A stretch of DNA of 64,000 nucleotides from Streptomyces sp. LUP30. GTDB lineage: Bacteria; Actinomycetota; Actinomycetes; Streptomycetales; Streptomycetaceae. The stretch spans positions 218,312-282,311 of the forward strand of contig NZ_MJAJ01000002.1 of NCBI RefSeq assembly GCF_001746365.1. The letters run 5' to 3'. Under the pieces are notes generated by a model, which searched no databases, was not told the DNA's origin, and worked only from the letters and a program-made list of their open reading frames with translations. Of this stretch, positions 8,681 through 17,551 are shown piece after piece. Within the stretch, counting starts at the first letter, position 1. The number at the start of each line of letters is the position of its first letter. The translations under genes and the position numbers were made by a program.

Positions 8681-9925
8681 TCAGCCCGACGACATGGCCG
8701 TCAGGACCTTGCGGACGTCGACGAAGGTCGATCCGGGCTTGGCCCACTCGATCTTCCCGTCGCGGATGGTCAGTTCGGTGGCGGTGGTGTTGTGGATGCG
8801 GTCGAGCCCCTTGATCGGCAGGGCCGTGGACGCCTTCCAGCTCAGCGGCGGGGTCAGGCCGCCGGTGCTGATGCCCGGGCTGGTGTCGAGCTCCTGCACG
8901 AGGGCCTTCGCGGTGATCGTCGGGAGCGTCTTGGCGGCCTCGGTGAAGACCTTGAAGGCCACCCAGGTCGTCTCGTTGGCGCCGTTGCTGGTGTCGATGT
9001 CCTTGTCGCCCTTGGTGGCTGCGACGAAGTCCTTCCATGCGGCGTCGGAGGTCGGCGGGAAGTAGCCGGTGATCGCGGCGCCCTCCAGCGGCCCGCCGGC
9101 CCCGCCGGTGCTCTCGGCGAGCTGCGGGGTCAGGTTGCCGACGACGCTGCCGAGCTTCGTCTTGGCGCCGGACTGCACGTACGACTTCACGAACAGGCCG
9201 GAGGCGGTGCCCATGATGACGCTCACGCAGTCGCTTCCCTTGGTCGCGGCGGCGACCTGCGGGGCGAGGTCGCTGGCGGTGAGCGGCACCTTGATGTCCT
9301 TGGGCGCCGCGCCTCCGGCGGAGAGCGCGCCGACGGTGAGGAACTGCGAGACGACGGCGGCGGCCGCCACGTCGTAGCGCACGCCTGAGATCTTGTTGCA
9401 GCCGCTCTGCACCAGTTGCCGGCCGTGGGCCGCGAACACCACCGGGGTGCCGCCGTTGACCGGGAACGACAGCGGGTTGGAGAACTCGGCCGCCGAGACT
9501 CCGGTGCCGCCGATGTACGGGATGGCGGCCTTCTGCAGGATGGGCATGTAGCGATCACCGGCGAGGCTGTAGGAGCCCACCACCGCGACCACCTTCTCGG
9601 CCACCGCCTGCTGGGCGCACTTCTCGGCCTCGTCGGGGTTGTTCTTCTCGTTGCAGGTGAGGACCTTCAGCGGCGCGCCCTTGATCCCGCCGTTGGCGTT
9701 GATCCACTTCTCGTAGGCCTGGGCGGTGAGCCGGACCCCGGGCTGGGCGCTGCCCTGGGTGTCCTCCGGCGTCCAGACCATCACCTTGACGGGTGTGCCC
9801 TTCAGGGCGGAGGTCTCCTCTTTCGAACTCCCGGACGCCTCTCCCCCGCAACCGGCGGCGAGCAGGGCTCCGGTGACCGCGAGGCAGCCTGCTGCGGCGG
9901 TTCTGCGTCGGCGTGAGTGGTTCAT
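8681..9925 (-). CDS. ABC transporter solute-binding lipoprotein (LivJ/LivK type)
   Basis: The 414-residue product has an Arg-rich N-terminus, a hydrophobic signal and a lipobox LLAAGC, so it should be a membrane-anchored lipoprotein. The rest is a type I periplasmic-binding fold of the Liv family (for example AYEKWINANGGIKGAPLKV, VVAVVGSYSLAGD). It captures the substrate outside the cell. Family members in catabolic clusters often bind aromatic or cyclic carboxylates rather than amino acids, so the substrate is left open. It is the first gene of the leftward operon and shares an AT-rich operator region with the divergent permease-ATPase fusion. Confidence 0.92.
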   Translation of the reverse strand: MNHSRRRRTAAAGCLAVTGALLAAGCGGEASGSSKEETSALKGTPVKVMVWTPEDTQGSAQPGVRLTAQAYEKWINANGGIKGAPLKVLTCNEKNNPDEAEKCAQQAVAEKVVAVVGSYSLAGDRYMPILQKAAIPYIGGTGVSAAEFSNPLSFPVNGGTPVVFAAHGRQLVQSGCNKISGVRYDVAAAAVVSQFLTVGALSAGGAAPKDIKVPLTASDLAPQVAAATKGSDCVSVIMGTASGLFVKSYVQSGAKTKLGSVVGNLTPQLAESTGGAGGPLEGAAITGYFPPTSDAAWKDFVAATKGDKDIDTSNGANETTWVAFKVFTEAAKTLPTITAKALVQELDTSPGISTGGLTPPLSWKASTALPIKGLDRIHNTTATELTIRDGKIEWAKPGSTFVDVRKVLTAMSSG

Positions 9926-10003
9926 GGTTCCTCCGCTGGGCTCGTCGTCGAGATGCCGAACAGCATGGGGTGCGTTTTGTGGTTAGTGAAGTACTCTCGG
10001 CAC

Positions 10004-10019
10004 AATTATTTAAATGAAT
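10004..10019. promoter_or_regulatory. AT-rich operator, site A
   Basis: AATTATTTAAATGAAT lies in the 129-base divergent gap between the solute-binding protein and the permease fusion. Its reverse complement begins ATTCATTTA, as does site D in front of the first GntR gene. It stands out from surroundings above 65% GC. Confidence 0.6.
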
Positions 10020-10054
10020 GTGCTGTCTCGCTCCTGCCCTCGGGAGGTTCCTCG

Positions 10055-12751
10055 ATGGACGACGTCCTACGTTTCGCGCTGCTCGGCCTCGCGCTCGGCG
10101 CCCTGTACGCGCTCACCGCGCACGGCATCGTGCTGGTCTACCGGGGCTCCGGCGTCCTGAACTTCGCGCACGGCGCGATCGGTATGGCCGGGGCCTATGT
10201 CCAATGGGAACTCGCAGCCCAGCACGGCGTGCCGTACTGGCCCGCCACCGCGTGCGGTGTGCTCTTCTCCGCGGCGCTGGGCGTGCTCACCCACCTGTTG
10301 GTGCTCCGCCCGCTGCGCAGAGCGTCCTCGCTGGCCCGCCTGGTCGGCACCCTGGCGGTCTTCATCGTGCTCACCGCGATCGCCGTCAAGCGCTACGGCG
10401 ACGGCCTCGAGTTGCTGCCGGGCAAACTGCCCACCAAGCTGCTGACGATCGCCGGGGCCACGGTCTCCGAGGACCGCATGTGGCTGATCGGCATCGCGGT
10501 CGCGGTGACCGTGCTCCTCCACCTCCTCTACAAGCGCACCCTGTTCGGCCTGGGCACCAGCGCGGTCGCTGAGAACGAGGGCGTGGCCGCCTCGCTCGGC
10601 TGGTCCCCGGACCTGATCGCCACCGCCAACTGGGCCCTGGGATCGGCGCTCGCGGGGCTGACGGGCATCCTGATCGTGCCGGTCATCGGTCTGTCGGTGA
10701 CCGGGCTGACCACCCTCCTGCTCAGCGCCCTGGCCGCCGCCCTGGTCGGCAGGTTCTCCTCGTTCCCCGTCACGCTGGCAGGTGGCCTGGTCATCGGCGT
10801 CGTACAGTCCGAACTGACCCGCTTCGGCTCCGGCGTCACCGGACTCGCCGCCTCGGTCCCCTTCCTCTTCATCGCCCTGGTGCTGGTCGCACGCGGCCGG
10901 GCGCTGCCGCTGCGCGGCACGTTCCTGGACCGGCTGCCCGGTCTGGGCACCGGAAAGGTCCGACCCCTGCCGTCGGCGCTCGCCGTCGTGGCCGGGCTGA
11001 CGCTGGTCAGCCTGGCGACACCGCTGTGGGCCGACGCGATCACCACCACCCTGGTGCTGTCGCTGATCATCCTGTCGATCGTCGTGGTCACCGGGTACGC
11101 GGGACAGGTCTCCCTCGCGGCCTACGCACTGGCCGGGACGGGCGCCTTCCTCGCCGGGCACGCGGCGGCGGACTGGGGTTGGCCTTTCGAACTCGCCCTG
11201 CTGGCAGGGGTGTTGGGCACAGTGCCGATCGGTCTGCTGTTCGCGCTCCCCGCGGTCCGCACCCGTGGCGTCAATCTCGCGATCATCACTCTCGGCCTCG
11301 GCACCACCCTGGAGGCGATGGTCTTCCAGAACACCGACCTGGCGACGACCCCAGGCAGCGACGGCATCGCGGTGGGCAAGCAGACACTCTTCGGCATCGG
11401 CATCTCGGGCGTCGACCATCCGCAGCGGTACGCCGCCGTGGTGCTCGTGCTGTTCGTCGCCGCCACACTCGTGGTCGCCAACGTGCGGCGCAGCCGGACC
11501 GGTCGCCGGCTGATCGCCGTACGGGCGAACGAGCGGGCCGCCGCCGCCCTCGGCATCGACGTCCGCGCCGCCAAGCTCTACGCCTTCGGCCTGTCCGCGG
11601 CCATCGCGGCGCTCGCCGGAGTGCTCACCGGCTTCCGCTCGACCTCGGTCGTCCTGTCCGACTTCGCGAGCTTCGGCTCCATCACCGCGCTCGGCCTCGC
11701 GGTCATCGGCGGGGTCGGTTTCCTCGTCGGTCCGCTGTTCGGCGCGACCTTCGCCGCGGGCACGGTGGGTGCCCGGTTCGGAGACCTGGTGCTGCCCGGA
11801 CTCAGCGAGTGGATGCCGCTGATCGGCGGAATCATCCTGGTGCTGACGCTGGTGAGCAACCAGGACGGCATCGGAAAGGGGCTCGGCACACGGGCGGCGA
11901 GGAGCCGGCGCAAGCTGCCCACGCAGCGGCCGGTGACCGTCCCGAAGGACGAGCCGTCGGCCGCCCCGGCCGTGACCCGGGCGGCCCCACTCCCCCTCCA
12001 GGTACGGGACCTCACCGTCCGCTACGGCGGTGTCGTCGCCGTCGACGGGCTCTCCCTGGACGTCGGACCGGGCCAGGTCGTGGGGCTCATCGGTCCCAAC
12101 GGCGCCGGCAAGACCTCCGCCATCGACGCCGTCACCGGCTTCACCCGGGCCGCGTCGGGCAGTGTGCGCCTCGGGGACCGGGACGCGACCCGGCTGCCGG
12201 TCCACCGGCGGGCCGCCGCCGGTCTGAGCCGGTCCTTCCAGTCCCTGGAGCTGTTCGAGGACATGACCGTCCTGGACAACCTGTACGCGGCCTGCGACCG
12301 GCCCGGCCGCTGGGCGTACCTCACGGACCTGGTCCGTCCCGGCAGCCGCCCACTGCCCGCCCATGTGCTCGTCGCGGTGGAGGAGTTCGGTCTCCAGGAC
12401 AGTCTGGCCCGGCCGGTGGGCGACCTGTCGTACGGAGAGCGTCGGCTGCTGGCCATCGCCCGCGCCGTCGCCGCCTCGCCGTCCGTGCTGCTCCTCGACG
12501 AACCGGCGGCGGGCCTGTCGGACGACGAGACCGGGGAACTGGCCCACCTGGTACGGCGGCTCGCCGAGGACTGGGGCATGGGGGTGCTGCTCGTCGAGCA
12601 CGACGTCGACATGGTGATGAGCGTCTGCGACCAGGTCGTCGTCCTGGATTTCGGCCGCCGCATCTGCGCCGGTACGCCGGAGGAGGTACGGCGCGATCCG
12701 GCAGTGCGGGCGGCCTACCTGGGCGACCTGGAGCCGGAGACGCTGGTCTGA
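10055..12751 (+). CDS. Fused LivH-LivM permease and LivG ATPase of the ABC importer
   Basis: One 898-residue chain combines three usually separate subunits. Residues about 1-290 form a LivH-type permease (LNFAHGAIGMAGAY near the start, ENEGVAASLGWSPDLIA inside). Residues about 310-600 form a LivM-type permease (VRANERAAAALGIDVRAAKL). From about 645 an ABC ATPase follows with Walker A GPNGAGKTSAI, signature LSYGERRLLAIARA, Walker B VLLLDEPAAGLS and LLVEHDVDMVM. The linker is Pro/Arg/Ala-rich. ATG at 10055 follows GGGAGG by seven bases. The protein sits in the cytoplasmic membrane and works with LivF and the lipoprotein encoded divergently. Such fusions occur in actinobacteria, but all three parts in one chain is a compact arrangement. 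Confidence 0.93.
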   Translation: MDDVLRFALLGLALGALYALTAHGIVLVYRGSGVLNFAHGAIGMAGAYVQWELAAQHGVPYWPATACGVLFSAALGVLTHLLVLRPLRRASSLARLVGTLAVFIVLTAIAVKRYGDGLELLPGKLPTKLLTIAGATVSEDRMWLIGIAVAVTVLLHLLYKRTLFGLGTSAVAENEGVAASLGWSPDLIATANWALGSALAGLTGILIVPVIGLSVTGLTTLLLSALAAALVGRFSSFPVTLAGGLVIGVVQSELTRFGSGVTGLAASVPFLFIALVLVARGRALPLRGTFLDRLPGLGTGKVRPLPSALAVVAGLTLVSLATPLWADAITTTLVLSLIILSIVVVTGYAGQVSLAAYALAGTGAFLAGHAAADWGWPFELALLAGVLGTVPIGLLFALPAVRTRGVNLAIITLGLGTTLEAMVFQNTDLATTPGSDGIAVGKQTLFGIGISGVDHPQRYAAVVLVLFVAATLVVANVRRSRTGRRLIAVRANERAAAALGIDVRAAKLYAFGLSAAIAALAGVLTGFRSTSVVLSDFASFGSITALGLAVIGGVGFLVGPLFGATFAAGTVGARFGDLVLPGLSEWMPLIGGIILVLTLVSNQDGIGKGLGTRAARSRRKLPTQRPVTVPKDEPSAAPAVTRAAPLPLQVRDLTVRYGGVVAVDGLSLDVGPGQVVGLIGPNGAGKTSAIDAVTGFTRAASGSVRLGDRDATRLPVHRRAAAGLSRSFQSLELFEDMTVLDNLYAACDRPGRWAYLTDLVRPGSRPLPAHVLVAVEEFGLQDSLARPVGDLSYGERRLLAIARAVAASPSVLLLDEPAAGLSDDETGELAHLVRRLAEDWGMGVLLVEHDVDMVMSVCDQVVVLDFGRRICAGTPEEVRRDPAVRAAYLGDLEPETLV

Positions 12752-12773
12752 GCGTCCCGGGCGACGCCGAGAA

Positions 12774-12801
12774 CCGGAGGCGCTGATCTCAGTGCCTCCG
12801 G
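12774..12801. terminator. Stem-loop between convergent genes
   Basis: CCGGAGGC at 12774-12781 pairs with GCCTCCGG at 12794-12801 around a 12-base loop. It sits between the end of the permease fusion (12751) and the end of the convergent dehydrogenase (12822). There is no U-run, which is usual in high-GC actinomycetes. It could work in both directions. Confidence 0.6.
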
Positions 12802-12821
12802 CGGCAGCCACAGGGGCCGTG

Positions 12822-13616
12822 TCAGGCGTCGCGCAGATCCGCGACATACGGCTGATGGGACAGCAGGCCGCCGTCCACGCGCAGGGTGTGGCCGGTGATG
12901 AACGCCGACTCGTCGGAGGCGAGGAAGACGACCGCCGACGCGACGTCCTCCGGGCGCCCCAGGCGCGGCGTGAGGTGATGGCGCAGCATCGCCTCGCGGA
13001 TCGCCCCGTGGGCCGAACCGGAGCTGGCCGGCGTGACGATGAACCCCGGCGCGATGGCATTACAGCGCACGCCCTGCTTGCCGTACTGGGTGGCGACGTA
13101 CTGCGTGAGGTTGACGAGGGCGGCCTTCGAGGCACCGTACGCCGGGTTGCGCAGGTCGCCCGAGAGCCCGGCCCCGGACGAGGTGTTGATGATGGAGCCG
13201 CCGCCGCGCGCGATCAGGTGCGGGACGGCGGCCTGGACGGCGACCATGGTTCCGCGCAGGTTGATGCGCATGGTGTCGTCCCACACCGCCGGGTCGGCCT
13301 CGACGACGGCGAGGTCCTGACGGGCGGCCAGGTGGGTGGCCGCCGCGTTGTTGTGCAGGACGTCGAGACCGCCGTACGTCTCGACCGCCGCGGCCACCAT
13401 GGCCCGTACGCTCTCGATGTCGCCGAGGTCGACCTGGACCGCCGTCGCGGAGCCGCCGGCGGCGCGGATCTCCTCCGTCACCGCCCTGGCACCGTCGAGG
13501 TTCAGGTCGGCGGCCACCGTGTGCGCGCCCTCGGCCGCCAGCCGGCGTGCGGTGGCCGCGCCGATGCCGGACGCGGCCCCGGTGACGACGGCGATCTTGC
13601 CCTGGAGTCGCGTCAT
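12822..13616 (-). CDS. Short-chain dehydrogenase/reductase
   Basis: A 264-residue classical SDR with the Rossmann glycine motif TGAASGIGAA near the N-terminus, NNAAATH after strand 4, the active-site Ser region INTSSGAGLSG, and YGASKAALVNL (Tyr-x-x-x-Lys). LGRPEDVASAVVFLASDE and the ending DGG are family-typical. D38 in VAADLN at the end of strand 2 favours NAD over NADP. It probably oxidises a secondary alcohol, such as a 3-hydroxyacyl-CoA, in the pathway. It is the last gene of a five-gene leftward operon (FabG-like, thiolase, KAS-DUF35 fusion, SCPx-thiolase, this gene), 18 bases behind its neighbour. Confidence 0.88.
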   Translation of the reverse strand: MTRLQGKIAVVTGAASGIGAATARRLAAEGAHTVAADLNLDGARAVTEEIRAAGGSATAVQVDLGDIESVRAMVAAAVETYGGLDVLHNNAAATHLAARQDLAVVEADPAVWDDTMRINLRGTMVAVQAAVPHLIARGGGSIINTSSGAGLSGDLRNPAYGASKAALVNLTQYVATQYGKQGVRCNAIAPGFIVTPASSGSAHGAIREAMLRHHLTPRLGRPEDVASAVVFLASDESAFITGHTLRVDGGLLSHQPYVADLRDA

Positions 13617-13634
13617 CGCGAACCGCCCGTTCTC

Positions 13635-14840
13635 CTAAGTGAGTTGACTGCCGACGACCGACACGAACGAGACACACTCGCCGGGTCCGCCGCCGAGGTT
13701 GTGGGTCAGGGCGAGCGAGCGTCCCTCGGCCACGGACTTCACCGTCCGCTCGGCCGGCGCCTCGCCGCGCAGCTGGAGCCAGGCCTCGAACATCATGCGC
13801 AGGCCGGAGGCGCCGATGGGGTGGCCGAACGCCTTCAGGCCGCCGTCCGGGTTGACCGGCAGCGAGCCGTCCAGGTCGAACGCCCCGCTGGTGACGTCCT
13901 TCCATCCCTGACCGCGCTCGGAGAAGCCCAGGTCCTCCATCAGCACCAACTCCGTGGGCGTGAAGCAGTCGTGGACCTCGGCGAGGGCGAGTTCGGCGCG
14001 CGGGTCGGTGATGCCCGCCTGCCGGTAGGCCTCCCGTGCGGAGGCGACGACCTCGGGGAAGGTGGTGAAGTCGTACTCCGGGTCGAGGAGCCCGTCCGCC
14101 GGACCGGCGACGAAGGACAGCGCCTTCACGAAGATCGGCTTGTCCGTGTACTTGTAGGCGTCCTCGGCGCGCACCACGATGGCGGCGGCCGAGCCGTCCG
14201 AGACGCCCGAGCAGTCGAACACGCCCAGCATGCCCGCGACGATCGGGGCCGACCGGATGCGCTCCAGCGGCACCTCCTTGCGGAACTGCGCGCGCGGGTT
14301 GCGGGCCCCGTTGACGTGGTTCTTCCAGGCGATACGGGTGATGACGTCCTTCATCTCCTCCCCCGCCAGGCCGTACTTGGCGGCATAGGCGGGGGCCAGG
14401 AGGGAGAAGTTGGCCGGGGCGGTGATCTCCCCGCGGCTGTCGTCGCCCGCGCCCGGGATGGCCGTACCGGACAGTCCGGACATGCCGGAGTCCTTGAGCT
14501 TCTCCACGCCGACGGCCATCGCCACGTCGTACGCCCCCGAAGCGACGGCGTAACAGGCGTTGCGCAGGGCCTCGGAGCCGGTCGCGCACATGTTCTCGAC
14601 GCGGGTGACCGGCTTGTGGGGCAGGTGGAGCGCCCGGCTCAGGGTCAGTCCGGACACGCCGGACGCCTGGGTGCCGAACCAGTACGCGTCGATGTCGTCG
14701 AGGGTGATGCCGGCCGAGGTGACGGCCTCGCCGACGGCGTCGATCAGCAGGTCGTCCGCCGAGCGGGTCCAGTGCTCGCCGAAGGGTGTGCAGCCCATGC
14801 CGACGATCGCGACCCGGTCCCGTATTCCGTGCGAGCCCAT
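13635..14840 (-). CDS. SCP-x/lipid-transfer-type thiolase
   Basis: A 401-residue thiolase of the SCP-x/Ltp class. The nucleophile Cys is in ENMCATGSEAL, the His in KAFGHPIGASG, and the C-terminal region has HNLGGGPGE, the pattern of SCP2-thiolases, which replace the second Cys of classical thiolases. LAEVHDCFTPTEL is also characteristic. It should cleave 3-ketoacyl-CoA, probably branched or bulky, to acetyl- or propionyl-CoA. Its start overlaps the stop of the upstream ketosynthase/DUF35 fusion (TGATG), so a complex of the two is likely, since Ltp-type thiolases often require a DUF35 partner. Confidence 0.9.
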   Translation of the reverse strand: MGSHGIRDRVAIVGMGCTPFGEHWTRSADDLLIDAVGEAVTSAGITLDDIDAYWFGTQASGVSGLTLSRALHLPHKPVTRVENMCATGSEALRNACYAVASGAYDVAMAVGVEKLKDSGMSGLSGTAIPGAGDDSRGEITAPANFSLLAPAYAAKYGLAGEEMKDVITRIAWKNHVNGARNPRAQFRKEVPLERIRSAPIVAGMLGVFDCSGVSDGSAAAIVVRAEDAYKYTDKPIFVKALSFVAGPADGLLDPEYDFTTFPEVVASAREAYRQAGITDPRAELALAEVHDCFTPTELVLMEDLGFSERGQGWKDVTSGAFDLDGSLPVNPDGGLKAFGHPIGASGLRMMFEAWLQLRGEAPAERTVKSVAEGRSLALTHNLGGGPGECVSFVSVVGSQLT

Positions 14841-16276
14841 CAGCGTGTCCCCTCGGTCTCGCCCGTGCGCACCGGCCGGGCCTTCCAGAAGTAGTTGTGG
14901 ACGCCGGCCGCCGTGACCGTGCGCCGGAACGTCATCTCGACCCGCGCCCCGATGACGGCGTCGGCCTCGGTGGCGTCGGTCAGCTGGCAGCGGAACCGGC
15001 CGCCGCCGTCGTAGTCGACGACCACGACGAGCATCGGCGGGCTCGGCGTGGCCGCCAGGCGGTCGACGGTGAACGTGGCGACCGTGCCGCGCACGTGCGC
15101 CATCGGCTCGTCGGCCATGGCGTCGACGCTCCGGCAGGAGGTGCACACCCGGTCGGGCGGCAGATGCCGGGTGGCGCACTTCTCGCAACGGGAGGCCACG
15201 AAGCCGTACTTCCAGCCGGTGCGGCGGTGTGCGGGCGGCGCGTACGGCGGCTCGGGGTCCGGCCGACGGGGCGGTTCACGGTCGAGGAGGCCGCGCCAGG
15301 ACAGGTAGGTGGCGTACGGCATCGGGGCGCTGCCCGCCGCGATCTGAGAGGCGACCGGGCGGGCCGCGCGGTGGGCCGGGAGCGCGTCGGTGGCGCGCAG
15401 CAGGAGGACTCCGGCGCCGTCGCCGAGCACGACGAGGGCGATGGTCTCGCCGGGCCGGGCCCGGTCGAGGACGTCGGCGAGGAGCAGACCGGGCTGCGCG
15501 GTGCCGGCGTTGCCGATCTCCCCGGCCAGGTCCGGGGTCACCGCCTCGGGGCGGACACCGGCGGTGCGCCGCACCGACGCGCACGCGCGCGTGTGCAGGC
15601 CCGCGACCACGAAGTGGTCTATCGAGCCGAGGTCGACCGCCGCGTGGTCGAGGGCCGCGGTGAGCGCCTTGTCCGCGAGGGACACGTAGATCTCCTCGGC
15701 GAAGCGCTCCTCCCAGACCCGGGAGACGGGCGCACCCGGCAGCCGCCAGCGGTCGAGGAGCTCGTCGCTGACCGTGTCGTGGGCGAGCAACTCCGCGATG
15801 ACGGGGGCGCCGTTGCGGTGGCCGCCGAAGACGAACGCCGCCGCTCCGTCGCCGCCCGCGACCTCGTCGGCGCCGCCGGGCAGGCCGGTACGCAGGTCCG
15901 ACAGGACCGTCAGGGTCGGGACCGGGGACCGGGCGGCCGTGACCAGGGCGCCGAGGCCGGAGCGCACGGAGCCGGCCATGTCGGCGGCGAGCACGTGCGG
16001 GTCGAGGCCGAGCGCGGCATGGACGGCGGCCGCGTTGGTCTTGTCGAGGTAGGCGGGTGCGGCGGTGGCGAGGAAGAGCTGGCTGACGCGGGCGCGCAGG
16101 CCGTCGCGGGCCAGGGCGCCGCGCGCCGCCTCGACGGCCATGGACGTGGTGTCCTCGTCATAGCCCGCGACCGTGCGGGTTCCCTTGCCTCCCCTGCCGC
16201 CCAGGGCGGCTGCCACATCCGTCCTCGCGAGGCGGTGGTACGGCACGTAGGCGCCGTACGCGATCAGTCCGGCCAT
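14840..16276 (-). CDS. Ketosynthase/HMG-CoA-synthase-like protein fused to DUF35 Zn-ribbon/OB domain
   Basis: The 478-residue protein has an N-terminal thiolase-fold domain resembling HMG-CoA synthase/KAS III (GLIAYGAYVPYHRL; DTTSMAVEAARGAL; GEIGNAGTAQPGLLLADVL) and a C-terminal DUF35 domain from about residue 330: a zinc ribbon with two CxxC pairs (RCEKCATRH, CTSCRSVD) followed by an OB fold. At the nucleophile position the sequence is AGSVRSG, with Val104 where Cys is expected, so Claisen condensation is unlikely. I chose ATG at 16276 because GGAGG lies eight bases upstream; an ATG at 16291 has no such support. It lies between two thiolase genes and may be a scaffold or acyl-CoA-binding partner for the downstream SCPx-thiolase. 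Confidence 0.82.
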   Translation of the reverse strand: MAGLIAYGAYVPYHRLARTDVAAALGGRGGKGTRTVAGYDEDTTSMAVEAARGALARDGLRARVSQLFLATAAPAYLDKTNAAAVHAALGLDPHVLAADMAGSVRSGLGALVTAARSPVPTLTVLSDLRTGLPGGADEVAGGDGAAAFVFGGHRNGAPVIAELLAHDTVSDELLDRWRLPGAPVSRVWEERFAEEIYVSLADKALTAALDHAAVDLGSIDHFVVAGLHTRACASVRRTAGVRPEAVTPDLAGEIGNAGTAQPGLLLADVLDRARPGETIALVVLGDGAGVLLLRATDALPAHRAARPVASQIAAGSAPMPYATYLSWRGLLDREPPRRPDPEPPYAPPAHRRTGWKYGFVASRCEKCATRHLPPDRVCTSCRSVDAMADEPMAHVRGTVATFTVDRLAATPSPPMLVVVVDYDGGGRFRCQLTDATEADAVIGARVEMTFRRTVTAAGVHNYFWKARPVRTGETEGTR

Positions 16277-16277
16277 G

Positions 16278-17528
16278 TCAGCGTCCTCCATGAACGTGGG
16301 TTGCGTCGGTCGGCCGTTCGAAGACGGCCGCCAGGCCCTGGCCCCCGCCGAGGCACATGGTCTCGAGGCCGTAGCGGGCCTGGCGGCGGTCGAGTTCGCG
16401 CAGCAGGGTGGCGAGGATGCGGCCTCCGGTGGCGCCGACGGGGTGGCCCAGCGAGATGCCGGAGCCGTTGACGTTGAACCGATCGAAGTCGGTCCCGGTC
16501 AGGCCCCATACGCGGGTGCAGGCCAGTACCTGGGCGGCGAAGGCCTCGTTGAGTTCGATCAGGTCGATGTCGGCGAGCTTCAGTCCGGCTCGCTCCAGGG
16601 CCCGAGCGGTGGCGGGTACCGGGCCGATGCCCATCGTCTCGGGCGGTACGCCGACGACGGCCCAGGAGACCAGCCGGCCCAGCGGACGCAGTCCGAGTTC
16701 GGCGGCACGCTCGGGGTGGGTCACGACGCACAGCGCGGCGCCGTCGTTCTGGCCGCTGGCGTTTCCCGCGGTGACGGTGGCCTCCGGGACCTGGCGGCCG
16801 AGCACGGGACGCAGCGCCGCGAGCTTCTCCAACGAGGAGTCGGGGCGCGGGTGTTCGTCCGTGTCGACGACCGTGACGCCCTTCCGGGACCATACGGCGA
16901 CGGGCACGATCTCATCGGCGAAGCGGCCCTCCCGCTGGGCCGCCACGGCCTTCTCGTGGGAGCGCAGGGCGAGTCGGTCCTGTTCCTCGCGGGGGATGGC
17001 GTACTCGCGCCGAAGGTTCTCGGCGGTCTCCAGCATGCCCCCGGGGACCGGGTGGTTGGCGCCTCCCGACGTGACGCGCCCACGCGCCAGCCGGTCGTGC
17101 AGGGTGGCGCCGGCTCCGCGCACCCCCCAGCGCACACCGGTCGTGTAGAACTCGGCCTGGCTCATGGACTCGACGCCCCCGGCCAGCACGAGGTCGCTCG
17201 CACCGGTCTGCACCTGCATCGCCGCAGTGATGATCGCCTGCAGTCCGGAGCCGCAGCGGCGGTCGATCTGCAGTCCCGGCACGTCCACGGGCAGACCGGC
17301 GTCCAGGGCGGCCACGCGGCCGATGGCCGGGGCCTCGCCGTTGGGGTAGCACTGGCCCAGCAGGACGTCGTCCACGGCCGCGGGCGGTATGCCGGTGCGT
17401 TCCAGTACGGCGCGTACGACCGTGGCGGCGAGTTCGGCCGCCGTCACGTCCCGGAGGGCGCCGCCGTAGCCGCCGACGGGGGTACGCACGGGTTCGCAGA
17501 TCACCGCGTCACGCAGGAGGGCGGGCAT
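16278..17528 (-). CDS. Acetyl-CoA C-acyltransferase (classical thiolase, FadA type)
   Basis: A thiolase of about 416 residues with all three catalytic residues: nucleophile Cys in DRRCGSGLQAI, His in SLGHPVGATGG and the second Cys in ETMCLGGGQG. ELNEAFAAQV is the third family motif. It should cleave 3-ketoacyl-CoA with CoA. I prefer ATG at 17528 (MPALLRDAVICEPVRTPVG, which aligns with the family N-terminus); a GTG at 17555 overlapping the upstream stop is the alternative and would add nine residues. It is the second gene of the leftward operon headed by the FabG-like dehydrogenase. Confidence 0.92.
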   Translation of the reverse strand: MPALLRDAVICEPVRTPVGGYGGALRDVTAAELAATVVRAVLERTGIPPAAVDDVLLGQCYPNGEAPAIGRVAALDAGLPVDVPGLQIDRRCGSGLQAIITAAMQVQTGASDLVLAGGVESMSQAEFYTTGVRWGVRGAGATLHDRLARGRVTSGGANHPVPGGMLETAENLRREYAIPREEQDRLALRSHEKAVAAQREGRFADEIVPVAVWSRKGVTVVDTDEHPRPDSSLEKLAALRPVLGRQVPEATVTAGNASGQNDGAALCVVTHPERAAELGLRPLGRLVSWAVVGVPPETMGIGPVPATARALERAGLKLADIDLIELNEAFAAQVLACTRVWGLTGTDFDRFNVNGSGISLGHPVGATGGRILATLLRELDRRQARYGLETMCLGGGQGLAAVFERPTDATHVHGGR

Positions 17529-17551
17529 CAGCAGTTGCCTTTCATGAGGGG

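Noticed and set aside
10067..13135. A 1022-residue open frame on the minus strand
   Set aside because: It is the antisense of the Liv permease-ATPase fusion, has no family motifs and low-complexity Arg/Gly/Asp content typical of high-GC shadow frames.
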